A stretch of 24,175 nucleotides of DNA from an uncultured Bilophila sp. (GTDB lineage Bacteria; Desulfobacterota; Desulfovibrionia; Desulfovibrionales; Desulfovibrionaceae). The notes beneath the pieces are model-generated. The model was given only the letters and a program-made list of their open reading frames with translations. It was not told the DNA's origin and made no database searches. Location: the NCBI GenBank assembly GCA_959604115.1, contig CAUHBW010000009.1, positions 1 through 24,175 of the forward strand, in the 5' to 3' direction. Positions 9,480-16,674 of the stretch are shown here, in pieces; positions within the stretch are counted from its first letter, which is position 1; the number at the start of each line of letters is the position of its first letter. A program made the translations under genes and the position numbers.

Positions 9480-10277
9480 ATGGAAGCTCTGTCTCGTTTT
9501 TTTGCCGTTCCGGGCGCGCTGTTTCTGCGTTGGATGAGCGCGCTTGGGGACGTGTTCCTGTTCCTGCTGGAAGGGCTGCGGCAGATAGGCGTCGCGCCGA
9601 AACTGTTCATCAAGGTGGTGCAGCAGCTCTATGTGATCGGCACCAAGTCGCTGTTCGTCATTTGCCTCATCGCGTTGTTCACCGGGATGGTGCTTGGTCT
9701 GCAAGGGTATTACGTGCTGGTCAAGTTCGGTTCCGTAGGCTTTCTGGGAGCCGCCGTCTCGTTGACGCTGATCCGCGAACTGGGACCTGTGCTGACCGCC
9801 ATCATGCTGACGGGGCGGGCCGGTTCGTCGATGGCCGCGGAAATCGGGGTCATGCGGATTACGGACCAGATCGACGCGCTGGAAGTGATGGACATTCCCG
9901 GCATGGGCTATCTGGTCGCGCCTCGCTTCATGGCTTCGCTGATCGCATTTCCGCTGTTGACCGCCATCTTTGACGTGGTGGGCATCATCGGAGGGTATAT
10001 GACCGGCGTGCTCCTGCTCGGAGTCAACGAGGGCGCGTACTTCCACGGCATAGAAAGCAGCGTGCTGATGCCCGACGTCACCGAGGGATTCATCAAGTCC
10101 GTGGCGTTCGCGCTGCTGGTCGCTCTGATTTGTTGTTATCAGGGCTACAACGCCCACAGGCGGCGTGACGGCATGGGGCCTGAGGCCGTCGCCAACGCCA
10201 CGACGTCGGCGGTCGTGATTTCGTGCGTGCTCGTTCTTGTGGCGGACTATGTGGTCACGTCCGCCATGCTGCGCTAG
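9480..10277 (+). CDS. mlaE: Mla lipid-transport ABC permease MlaE
   Basis: Inner-membrane permease of the MlaFED-type complex, which moves phospholipids between the inner membrane and the periplasmic chain to keep the outer membrane asymmetric. The 265-residue protein carries the MlaE family stretch from RELGPVLTAIMLTGRAGSS (99-117) through AAEIGVMRITDQIDALEVM (119-137), with several hydrophobic segments (about 54-80, 92-112, 145-180, 205-225, 240-262). The ATG at 9480 is 3 bases after the SPOR gene stop. mlaF follows after 9 bases. There is no fused STAS domain and no separate mlaB. Confidence 0.95.
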   Translation: MEALSRFFAVPGALFLRWMSALGDVFLFLLEGLRQIGVAPKLFIKVVQQLYVIGTKSLFVICLIALFTGMVLGLQGYYVLVKFGSVGFLGAAVSLTLIRELGPVLTAIMLTGRAGSSMAAEIGVMRITDQIDALEVMDIPGMGYLVAPRFMASLIAFPLLTAIFDVVGIIGGYMTGVLLLGVNEGAYFHGIESSVLMPDVTEGFIKSVAFALLVALICCYQGYNAHRRRDGMGPEAVANATTSAVVISCVLVLVADYVVTSAMLR

Positions 10278-10286
10278 GAGGCTCGG

Positions 10287-11114
10287 ATGAAGGACCAACA
10301 TTCTCCTTGGGATATCCGGCTGGAGCACCTCCGAGTGGGCTACGGGACGCGCGTCGTGCTCGACGACGTCAACGCCGTTCTGCCCGGCGGCAAGATCACG
10401 GTCATTCTCGGCGAATCGGGGTGCGGCAAGTCGACGCTGCTGCGGCACGTCATCGGGCTTTCGCGTCCGATGGGCGGGCATATTCTGTACGGCGGGCAAG
10501 ACCTGTTCGCCCTGCCCGAACGCCAGTTCCGGCGTGTGCGGCGACGTTTCGGCGTACTGTTTCAGGACGGGGCGCTTCTCGGTTCCCTCACATTGGCGGA
10601 AAACGTCGGGCTGCCGCTGGCCGAGCATACCCGGCTGCCGAAGGCGACCATTCGGAAAACGGTGCTGCGCATTCTCGAACTCGTGGGGCTTGCCGAATTC
10701 GCCGATTACTATCCCAACGAATTGTCCGGCGGGATGAAGAAACGCGGCGGCCTCGCCCGCGCCATCGTGACGGAACCGCCGCTGCTGTTCTGTGACGAAC
10801 CGACGTCCGGGCTTGATCCGATCAATTCGGCCCAGATGGACCAGTTGCTGTTGGACATGCGCAAATCGTACCCGGAAATGACCATGATCGTCGTCAGTCA
10901 CGATCTTGCCAGCGTCGCCCGGGTCGCGGATCATGTGCTGGTTCTGCGCGAGGGACGTGTGATTTTTTCGGGGTCCCATGCGGAGCTGGAAGCGTCTTCG
11001 GACGACTATCTCCGTCGCTTTATGGACAGAAAGGCCGAAGAGACGGCAAGCCGCGTGGCGGCGACCGCCGACCCGGAAGTTCGCGCCGCGCTGGATGCGT
11101 GGCTTGAAGGCTAA
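10287..11114 (+). CDS. mlaF: Mla lipid-transport ATPase MlaF
   Basis: Cytoplasmic ATP-binding subunit paired with MlaE. In 275 residues it has Walker A GESGCGKST (42-50), Q-loop Gln93 (LFQDGALLGS), signature LSGGMKKRGGLARA (146-159), Walker B LLFCDEPTSGLDP (166-178) and switch His205 (VVSHD). LSGGM followed by basic residues and FQDGAL are typical of MlaF rather than import ATPases. An AGGAGG ribosome site lies 6 bases before the ATG, the best in this operon. The C-terminal 35 residues are charged and Ala-rich, beyond the last strand. The partner MlaB, which binds MlaF in E. coli, is not encoded nearby. Confidence 0.95.
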   Translation: MKDQHSPWDIRLEHLRVGYGTRVVLDDVNAVLPGGKITVILGESGCGKSTLLRHVIGLSRPMGGHILYGGQDLFALPERQFRRVRRRFGVLFQDGALLGSLTLAENVGLPLAEHTRLPKATIRKTVLRILELVGLAEFADYYPNELSGGMKKRGGLARAIVTEPPLLFCDEPTSGLDPINSAQMDQLLLDMRKSYPEMTMIVVSHDLASVARVADHVLVLREGRVIFSGSHAELEASSDDYLRRFMDRKAEETASRVAATADPEVRAALDAWLEG

Positions 11115-11139
11115 ATTCAAGGACAAGGAAGGAACTCCC

Positions 11140-11580
11140 ATGTCGTTTTCCAAAGAAGCCGCCGTTGGTTTTTTTGTCATGCTCGGACTTGTCTGTGTTG
11201 CCTATCTTACGATAAAACTTGGGCGCATGGAGGTTTTCAACTCCGACGGGTATGTCGTCACCGCTTCCTTCAATTCCGTTTCCGGTCTGCGTCCCGGCGC
11301 GGAGGTCGAGATTGCGGGCGTCAGGGTCGGACGGGTCAAGGGCATCCAGTTGAACGACAAGCAGCAGGCCGTCGTTCAGTTGCAGCTTGGCAATAATGTG
11401 CATCTGACGGACGATGTGATCGCCTCGGTCAAGACCAGCGGCCTCATCGGCGACAAGTACATCAGTCTGGAGCCGGGCGGTTCCGGCGAAACGCTGAAAA
11501 ACGGCGACGAGATTACGGACACCGAATCGGCGGTGGATATTGAAAGTCTCATCAGCAAGTATGTTTTCGGGAAGGTGTAA
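11140..11580 (+). CDS. mlaD: Mla substrate-binding MCE protein MlaD
   Basis: Periplasmic MCE-domain subunit anchored by one N-terminal helix; family members form a hexameric ring over MlaE through which lipid passes. From the ATG at 11140 (AAGGAAGGA just upstream) it has 146 residues: helix about 7-27, MCE domain about 38-115 with VSGLRPGAEVEIAGVRVGRV and VKTSGLIGDKYISLEPG. The tail after the MCE fold is only about 30 residues, so it is shorter than the roughly 180-residue E. coli protein. The longer in-frame reading from 10978 overlaps mlaF and is not needed. It ends one base before mlaC. Confidence 0.94.
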   Translation: MSFSKEAAVGFFVMLGLVCVAYLTIKLGRMEVFNSDGYVVTASFNSVSGLRPGAEVEIAGVRVGRVKGIQLNDKQQAVVQLQLGNNVHLTDDVIASVKTSGLIGDKYISLEPGGSGETLKNGDEITDTESAVDIESLISKYVFGKV

Positions 11581-11581
11581 T

Positions 11582-12211
11582 ATGATGCGTTCATTACGGA
11601 ATATGTTTTTGGTGTTGTGCGGTGTGGTCATGCTCGCGGGCGTTGCGTATGCGGCTGAGTCGCCCTCGGCGACGCTGCGCGTGAAAGTGGACCAGATTCT
11701 GGATGTGTTGAAGGAGCCCGGATACAAAGATCCGATCAAACGCGTGCCGCTCCGGGCCCAGATCGAGAAATACGTCCACGAGATTTTTGATTTCAGCGAG
11801 TTTTCCGCCCGCACCGTGGGACGGAACTGGCCGAGCTTCACGGAAGTCCAGAAGGAACGTTTCGACAAGGCGTTCGCCGATCTGCTGCTCATCACCTATC
11901 TGGACAAGGTGCAGGGGTACAACGGAGAAAAGATCGATTATTCCGGCGAGGTTCTGTCGACCAAGGGGGATCGCGCCGAAATCCAGACGGTCGTGACCCT
12001 TTCCGACGGCAAGCCGGTTCCGGTCGCCTACCGTATGATGTTGAAAAACGGAAAGTGGGTCGTCTACGACGTGCTCATCGAGAACATCAGCCTGATCAAG
12101 AACTACCGGTCCCAGTTTCAGGATGTGCTGACGCGCGGAACGCCGGAACAGCTGATCGATAAGGTCGAATCCCGGGCTCGGGAACTTCAGGCCCAGTCCA
12201 CAGTCAATTAA
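11582..12211 (+). CDS. mlaC: Periplasmic phospholipid carrier MlaC
   Basis: Soluble periplasmic shuttle that carries phospholipid between MlaA in the outer membrane and MlaFED. The 209-residue precursor has a signal peptide MMRSLRNMFLVLCGVVMLAG with cleavage after AYA (residue 24). Family features are FDFSEFSARTVGRNWPSFT, QKERFDKAFADLLLITYL and the YRMMLKNGKWVVYDVLIENI strand pair, with LIKNYRSQFQ near the end. The start is ATG 11582 (or ATG 11585), with GGAAGG upstream inside the end of mlaD; the longer in-frame reading from 11540 overlaps mlaD. It lies between mlaD and mlaA in the same operon. Confidence 0.94.
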   Translation: MMRSLRNMFLVLCGVVMLAGVAYAAESPSATLRVKVDQILDVLKEPGYKDPIKRVPLRAQIEKYVHEIFDFSEFSARTVGRNWPSFTEVQKERFDKAFADLLLITYLDKVQGYNGEKIDYSGEVLSTKGDRAEIQTVVTLSDGKPVPVAYRMMLKNGKWVVYDVLIENISLIKNYRSQFQDVLTRGTPEQLIDKVESRARELQAQSTVN

Positions 12212-12222
12212 CGGGACGTTTC

Positions 12223-13089
12223 ATGATTGCCATACGACGTATTGTTCCTGTCTGGAGCGTTTGCCTGTGCCTGCTGGCGGCGTTCACGCTGATGGGATGC
12301 GCGGCGAAGCACGGCGAAGAACGGGCCGAGCATCCGGCGGCCCAGCTGGTCGAAGCGAAAGAGGCTCCGGCAGACGCGACGCCGGCCCCCGCCTCTCCGG
12401 TTTCGGACGCGGAGTTTGAAGACTACGATGACGATGAGGTCGCGACCATTTCCGATCCGCTGGAAGGGTGGAACCGGTTCTGGTTCGGCTTCAACGACAT
12501 CATGTTGCTGAAGATCGCCAAGCCGGTCTATACCGGGTATACCTATATCGCGCCCGAACCCGTTCGGACCGGCATCAGTAATGTCTTTCGCAATGCGCAG
12601 ACGCCCATTCGCTTTATAAACTGCGTGTTGCAGGGTCGCTTCGGCGAAGCGTGGATCGAGCTTGGGCGGTTCATCGTCAACTCGACTGCGGGGTTCGGCG
12701 GCGTCTTCGACGTTGCGAAGCAGAGCAAGCCCAAAATTCCCGTGGATACCCGCGACGCCGATTTCGGGCAGACCCTTGGGGTCTGGGGTTTCGGTGAGGG
12801 AATTTATCTGGTCTGGCCTTTCGTTGGTCCCAGCACGGTGCGTGACACGGTGGGGTTGGCGGGCGACTGGGCCGCGTCGCCGTTGTTCTGGACTGCCGAG
12901 CCGGTCGGTCCGCTGGAGCCGGAACCGGCGTTGGCGGCGAGCCTCGGGTTCCGGTTCAACGACATGGGGACCGTCATCAGTACCTATGAGACGCTGACCA
13001 AGAGCGCCGTGGAGCCGTACATCGCGGCTCGGGACGCCTATGTCAAATACCGGCGAGCGGGGCTTCTGCCCGGTCGGTTCCAGTGGTAA
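12223..13089 (+). CDS. mlaA: Outer-membrane lipoprotein MlaA (VacJ)
   Basis: Outer-membrane lipoprotein that removes phospholipid from the outer leaflet and hands it to MlaC. The 288-residue precursor has a type II signal with lipobox LMGC (Cys26), an acidic, Pro/Ala-rich linker (about 27-77), then the MlaA domain starting DPLEGWNRFWFGFND (78-92) with NSTAGFGG and the hallmark DFGQTLGVWGFGEG (180-193) followed by YLVWPFVGPSTVRD. The linker is longer than in the E. coli protein. It starts 11 bases after mlaC and is the last gene of the operon, followed by a strong terminator. In E. coli mlaA is at a separate locus. Confidence 0.96.
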   Translation: MIAIRRIVPVWSVCLCLLAAFTLMGCAAKHGEERAEHPAAQLVEAKEAPADATPAPASPVSDAEFEDYDDDEVATISDPLEGWNRFWFGFNDIMLLKIAKPVYTGYTYIAPEPVRTGISNVFRNAQTPIRFINCVLQGRFGEAWIELGRFIVNSTAGFGGVFDVAKQSKPKIPVDTRDADFGQTLGVWGFGEGIYLVWPFVGPSTVRDTVGLAGDWAASPLFWTAEPVGPLEPEPALAASLGFRFNDMGTVISTYETLTKSAVEPYIAARDAYVKYRRAGLLPGRFQW

Positions 13090-13099
13090 TGCGGTAAAC

Positions 13100-13126
13100 A
13101 AAGGCCCTTCTTCGGAAGGGCCTTTT
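13100..13126. terminator. Bidirectional terminator between mlaA and moeA
   Basis: An 11-bp perfect stem (AAAGGCCCTTC at 13100-13110 with GAAGGGCCTTT at 13115-13125) capped by a C-TTCG-G tetraloop, followed by T on the + side and preceded by AACA. It is 10 bases after the mlaA stop and 21 bases from the moeA stop, so it should serve both. Confidence 0.88.
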
Positions 13127-13146
13127 CATGCGCGGGCGGAAGGGAT

Positions 13147-14436
13147 TCAGCTGTCGAACAGGAGTACGTCCACAGGCGTTCCGGCTTCCAGTCCCTCAAG
13201 GCGAGCCGGAATGCGCACGACGCCCTGCGAATCCAGCAGAGTCCGCAACAATCCGGAGAGCCCCGGAACCGGCACGGCCTGCGGCAACGTTCCCGGCGTC
13301 GAGTAGTCGAGACGCACGCGGATGTAGTCTTCACGGCCCTGACGCGAGGCGATGTTGCGTGAAAGAACGGCCTGACGCGAAGCCCAACGGGTTTGATCGA
13401 ATGCGTGGCCCTGTTGGGGATGAGTGGACGCAAGGGAATGTCCCGCCAGATGGCGCAGGAACGGAACGCCGAGCACGTGCATGACCACTTGCGCGGAGGC
13501 GACCTGACCGGGCAGGCCCCAGACCAGCGTCTTCCCGCAGCGCGCCAGAATCAGCGGCTTGCCGGGGCTGAGCGCGACGCCGTGGCACAGGATTTCCGTA
13601 TCGCCGAGCGATTGCAGGGCTTCAAGCGTCAGATCCCGGACGCCTATGGAGCTTCCCCCGGACAGGAAGACGACGTCCGCCGGAGCCTGATCGCCCGCAA
13701 GGGCGGCTTTTAGAGCCGCCGTCAGCGGTTCGAGGCGATCCGGCGCAATGCCGAAGGCGGCGACTTCCGCATACGGACGGATCATGGCCGAGAGCGCCAA
13801 TGTGTTCACGTCGCGGATTTGCCCGGGGTGCGGCGTCTCCTCGGGGGCGACCAGCTCGTCGCCGGTGGACAGGATGGACACGCGGGGCCGTCGGATGACG
13901 GGAACCTCGGTGACGCCGAGTGCCGCCAACAGTCCCGTTTCCTGTGCCCGAAGCACCGTTCCCGCAGACAGAAGCGAACGTCCGGCCTTGGCGTCTTCGC
14001 CTCGCCGCATGACGTATTCTCCGGGAGCCACGGAGCGGCGCATCTCAATGACGTCCGCCCCGAACGGCTTGGTGTGTTCGACCATGATTACGGCATCCGC
14101 GCCTTCTGGGAGGTGTCCTCCGGTGACGATGGCGGCGCACTGCCCGGATTGCAGCGTAAAGTTCGGAGGACGATCTATGGCGATCTCCCCGATGCGGTCG
14201 AGCCATACCGGATTGGTTTCCGAGGCTCCGAAGAGATCGGCGGCCTGCACCGCATAGCCGTCCATTCCCGAACGGTCGGCGGGCGGCAGGTCTTCGCCGG
14301 AAAGAAGCGTTTCGGACAGAACGCTTCCTTTGGAGAGGGCGTCCAGCCGTTTCGTTTCACAATCAAGAGGAGGGAAGGCGAGCAGCCGGGAAACGACCTC
14401 CTCGACGGAAAGCACATGCAGGAAATCTTTTTGCAT
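13147..14436 (-). CDS. moeA: Molybdopterin molybdenumtransferase MoeA
   Basis: Inserts molybdate into adenylylated molybdopterin in molybdenum or tungsten cofactor synthesis; cytoplasmic. From the ATG at 14436 (GGAGA 7-8 bases upstream) it has 429 residues, the usual length; the earlier ATG at 14499 adds a low-complexity stretch. Motifs are DRSGMDGYAV (54-63, with Asp59 equivalent to the E. coli catalytic Asp), GADAVIMVEHT, ILSTGDELV (188-196), GQIRDVN, SGGSSIG (259-265) and SPGKPLILAR. The loop usually written GLPGNPVS reads GLPGQVAS (307-314), an unusual substitution. It is alone here, with no other moa/moe/mob gene adjacent, so it may be one of several MoeA paralogues. Confidence 0.93.
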   Translation of the reverse strand: MQKDFLHVLSVEEVVSRLLAFPPLDCETKRLDALSKGSVLSETLLSGEDLPPADRSGMDGYAVQAADLFGASETNPVWLDRIGEIAIDRPPNFTLQSGQCAAIVTGGHLPEGADAVIMVEHTKPFGADVIEMRRSVAPGEYVMRRGEDAKAGRSLLSAGTVLRAQETGLLAALGVTEVPVIRRPRVSILSTGDELVAPEETPHPGQIRDVNTLALSAMIRPYAEVAAFGIAPDRLEPLTAALKAALAGDQAPADVVFLSGGSSIGVRDLTLEALQSLGDTEILCHGVALSPGKPLILARCGKTLVWGLPGQVASAQVVMHVLGVPFLRHLAGHSLASTHPQQGHAFDQTRWASRQAVLSRNIASRQGREDYIRVRLDYSTPGTLPQAVPVPGLSGLLRTLLDSQGVVRIPARLEGLEAGTPVDVLLFDS

Positions 14437-14614
14437 CGACAAGTCTCCAGATGCCCCGGACGCGTTGCGGGATTCGGCGGGAAGGGGGGCGTCGCCCAAC
14501 CTACAGCAAGAATGCGGGGAGGGACAACACCCGCCGGGCGGAAAATTTGGGGGAAGGTCGCCGGTTGGCGGAGAGCCTCTTGCCTGAGTGGCTCGGGACG
14601 CTTATGTAACGTGC

Positions 14615-16645
14615 ATGAACACCTCAGAAACTCCGCTTTTCCGGTTACGGACCGATTACGTTCCTACGGGCGATCAACCTGCGGCCATTGAGCAGCTTGC
14701 GTCCAATATCGAGGCCGGCGTCCGGGATCAGGTTCTGCTCGGCGTGACCGGTTCGGGAAAAACGTTCACCGTGGCCAACGTCATCGCCCAAGTGAACCGT
14801 CCCGCGCTGGTGCTGGCTCCCAACAAGACGCTGGCGGCCCAGCTGTACAACGAATTCCGGGCCTTGTTTCCCGAGAACGCCGTCGAATACTTCGTCAGCT
14901 ATTACGACTATTATCAGCCGGAAGCCTATGTTCCGGCCTCCGATACCTACATCGAAAAGGACTCGGCCATCAATGATGACATCGACAAGCTCCGGCATGC
15001 GGCGACGCATGCTCTGCTGACGCGTCGCGACGTGATCATCGTGGCGTCGGTGTCCTGCATCTACGGTCTGGGTTCGCCGGAATACTATGCGCGCCTGATC
15101 ATTCCCGTGGAGGCTGGGCAGCGCGTCAGCATGGACGCCGTCATCACCCGGCTCGTGGATGTGCAGTATCAGCGCAACGACATCGACTTTCACCGTGGGA
15201 CGTTCCGGGTTCGCGGGGACGTGCTGGAAGTGATTCCGGCGTATGAACACGAGCGCGCGCTGCGGCTGGAATTTTTTGGGGACGAGATCGAAGCCGTCCG
15301 CGAAATCGATCCGCTGACCGGGGAAATCCTCGGGAACATCGGGAAAACCGTCATCTATCCCGCGAGTCACTATGTTTCCGATCGGGACAATCTGGAACGG
15401 GCGATGTCCGATGTCCGGGACGAACTCGGGGAGCAGCTGCGCCTGTTCCAGTCCCGGAACAAGCTGGTGGAGGCGCAGCGGCTGGAGCAGCGCACGCAGC
15501 TTGATCTGGAAATGATGCAGGAGCTTGGCTACTGTACCGGCATCGAAAACTATTCCCGGCATCTGGACGGGCGCAGGAAAGGCGAGCCGCCGTCGACCCT
15601 GCTCGACTATTTCCCCGATGATTTCGTCCTGTTCGCGGACGAATCCCACATCAGTATCCCGCAGGTTGGGGGCATGTTCAAGGGTGACCGTTCCCGCAAG
15701 ACAACGCTGGTGGAGTACGGGTTCCGCCTGCCGTCCGCACTGGACAACAGGCCGCTCGAATTTCACGAGTTTCTGGAACGCTTGAATCAGGTGGTGTACG
15801 TGTCCGCCACGCCGGGACACTGGGAGCTGGAGCGTTCACAGGGCATTGTGGCGGAGCAGATCATCCGTCCGACCGGCCTGCTGGACCCGGAAGTGGAGGT
15901 CCGTCCCGTCAAGGGACAGATCGACGATCTCCTCGGCGAATGCCGGGCCCGCGTGGAACGGCACGAGCGTGTGCTGGTGACGACGCTGACCAAACGTATG
16001 GCGGAAGATTTGACCGAATATCTGAACTCGATGGGCGTCGCCGCCCGCTACCTCCATTCGGATATCGACACGATGGAGCGCATGGCCATCATCAAGGCCC
16101 TGCGCGCGGGCGAGTTTGACGTGCTGGTCGGCATCAACCTTTTACGGGAAGGGTTGGATATCCCCGAAGTGTCTCTCGTCGCTATTCTGGACGCGGACAA
16201 AGAAGGCTTTTTGCGGTCCACCGGTTCGCTTATCCAGACATTCGGGCGCGCGGCCCGAAATGCGGAGGGCAAGGTACTCCTCTATGCCGATGCGGTGACG
16301 GCCTCCATGCGCTCGGCGATGGACGAGACGGCCCGCAGACGCGCCAAACAGCAGACGTGGAACGAGGAGCACGGCATCACGCCCACGACAATCAGCAAGC
16401 CGCTTGCCACGCCTTTTGACTCCCTGTACACATCATCGGGCGAAGGAAAGCGCGGTCGAGGCAAGCAGAGCAGGCAGAAGGCCGAAACGACCGCATCCGA
16501 GGACATCACGGCCCAGAACGTCACCCGGTACCTGAAGCAGTTTGAGCGGGAAATGCGCGAAGCGGCCCGCGATCTGGAGTTTGAAAAGGCGGCGGCCCTG
16601 CGGGATCGCATCCGCCAGCTTCGGGAACGGTTTCTGGTCGTCTAG
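14615..16645 (+). CDS. uvrB: Excinuclease ABC subunit B (UvrB)
   Basis: Damage-verification helicase of nucleotide excision repair, loaded by UvrA and partner of UvrC. The 676-residue product has Walker A GVTGSGKT (43-50), the DNA-wedging beta-hairpin at about 97-121 (YYDYYQPEAYVPASDTYIEK), VASVSCIYGLGSPEYY, DESH (342-345), the motif V-VI region (GINLLREGLDIPEVS, then LIQTFGRAARN) and a C-terminal UVR domain (about 640-675) for UvrC contact. I chose the ATG at 14615, giving MNTSETPLFRL, over the GTG at 14588, whose codons do not resemble the family. No Shine-Dalgarno precedes either. ligA follows 29 bases on. Confidence 0.97.
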   Translation: MNTSETPLFRLRTDYVPTGDQPAAIEQLASNIEAGVRDQVLLGVTGSGKTFTVANVIAQVNRPALVLAPNKTLAAQLYNEFRALFPENAVEYFVSYYDYYQPEAYVPASDTYIEKDSAINDDIDKLRHAATHALLTRRDVIIVASVSCIYGLGSPEYYARLIIPVEAGQRVSMDAVITRLVDVQYQRNDIDFHRGTFRVRGDVLEVIPAYEHERALRLEFFGDEIEAVREIDPLTGEILGNIGKTVIYPASHYVSDRDNLERAMSDVRDELGEQLRLFQSRNKLVEAQRLEQRTQLDLEMMQELGYCTGIENYSRHLDGRRKGEPPSTLLDYFPDDFVLFADESHISIPQVGGMFKGDRSRKTTLVEYGFRLPSALDNRPLEFHEFLERLNQVVYVSATPGHWELERSQGIVAEQIIRPTGLLDPEVEVRPVKGQIDDLLGECRARVERHERVLVTTLTKRMAEDLTEYLNSMGVAARYLHSDIDTMERMAIIKALRAGEFDVLVGINLLREGLDIPEVSLVAILDADKEGFLRSTGSLIQTFGRAARNAEGKVLLYADAVTASMRSAMDETARRRAKQQTWNEEHGITPTTISKPLATPFDSLYTSSGEGKRGRGKQSRQKAETTASEDITAQNVTRYLKQFEREMREAARDLEFEKAAALRDRIRQLRERFLVV

Positions 16646-16674
16646 TTGAACGGGCTTAACGAAGGATGAACACC

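Noticed and set aside
8673..11180. An 835-codon open frame on the - strand opposite argS end, SPOR, mlaE and mlaF
   Set aside because: It spans several clearly coding + strand genes, has Arg/His/Gly-rich low-complexity translation without domains, and arises from the high third-position GC of those genes.
14645..15820. A 391-codon open frame on the - strand opposite uvrB
   Set aside because: Antisense shadow of uvrB motifs, with no family similarity.
16666..16668. ATG upstream of the chosen ligA start
   Set aside because: It overlaps the AAGGA ribosome site, which is correctly spaced only for the ATG at 16675.
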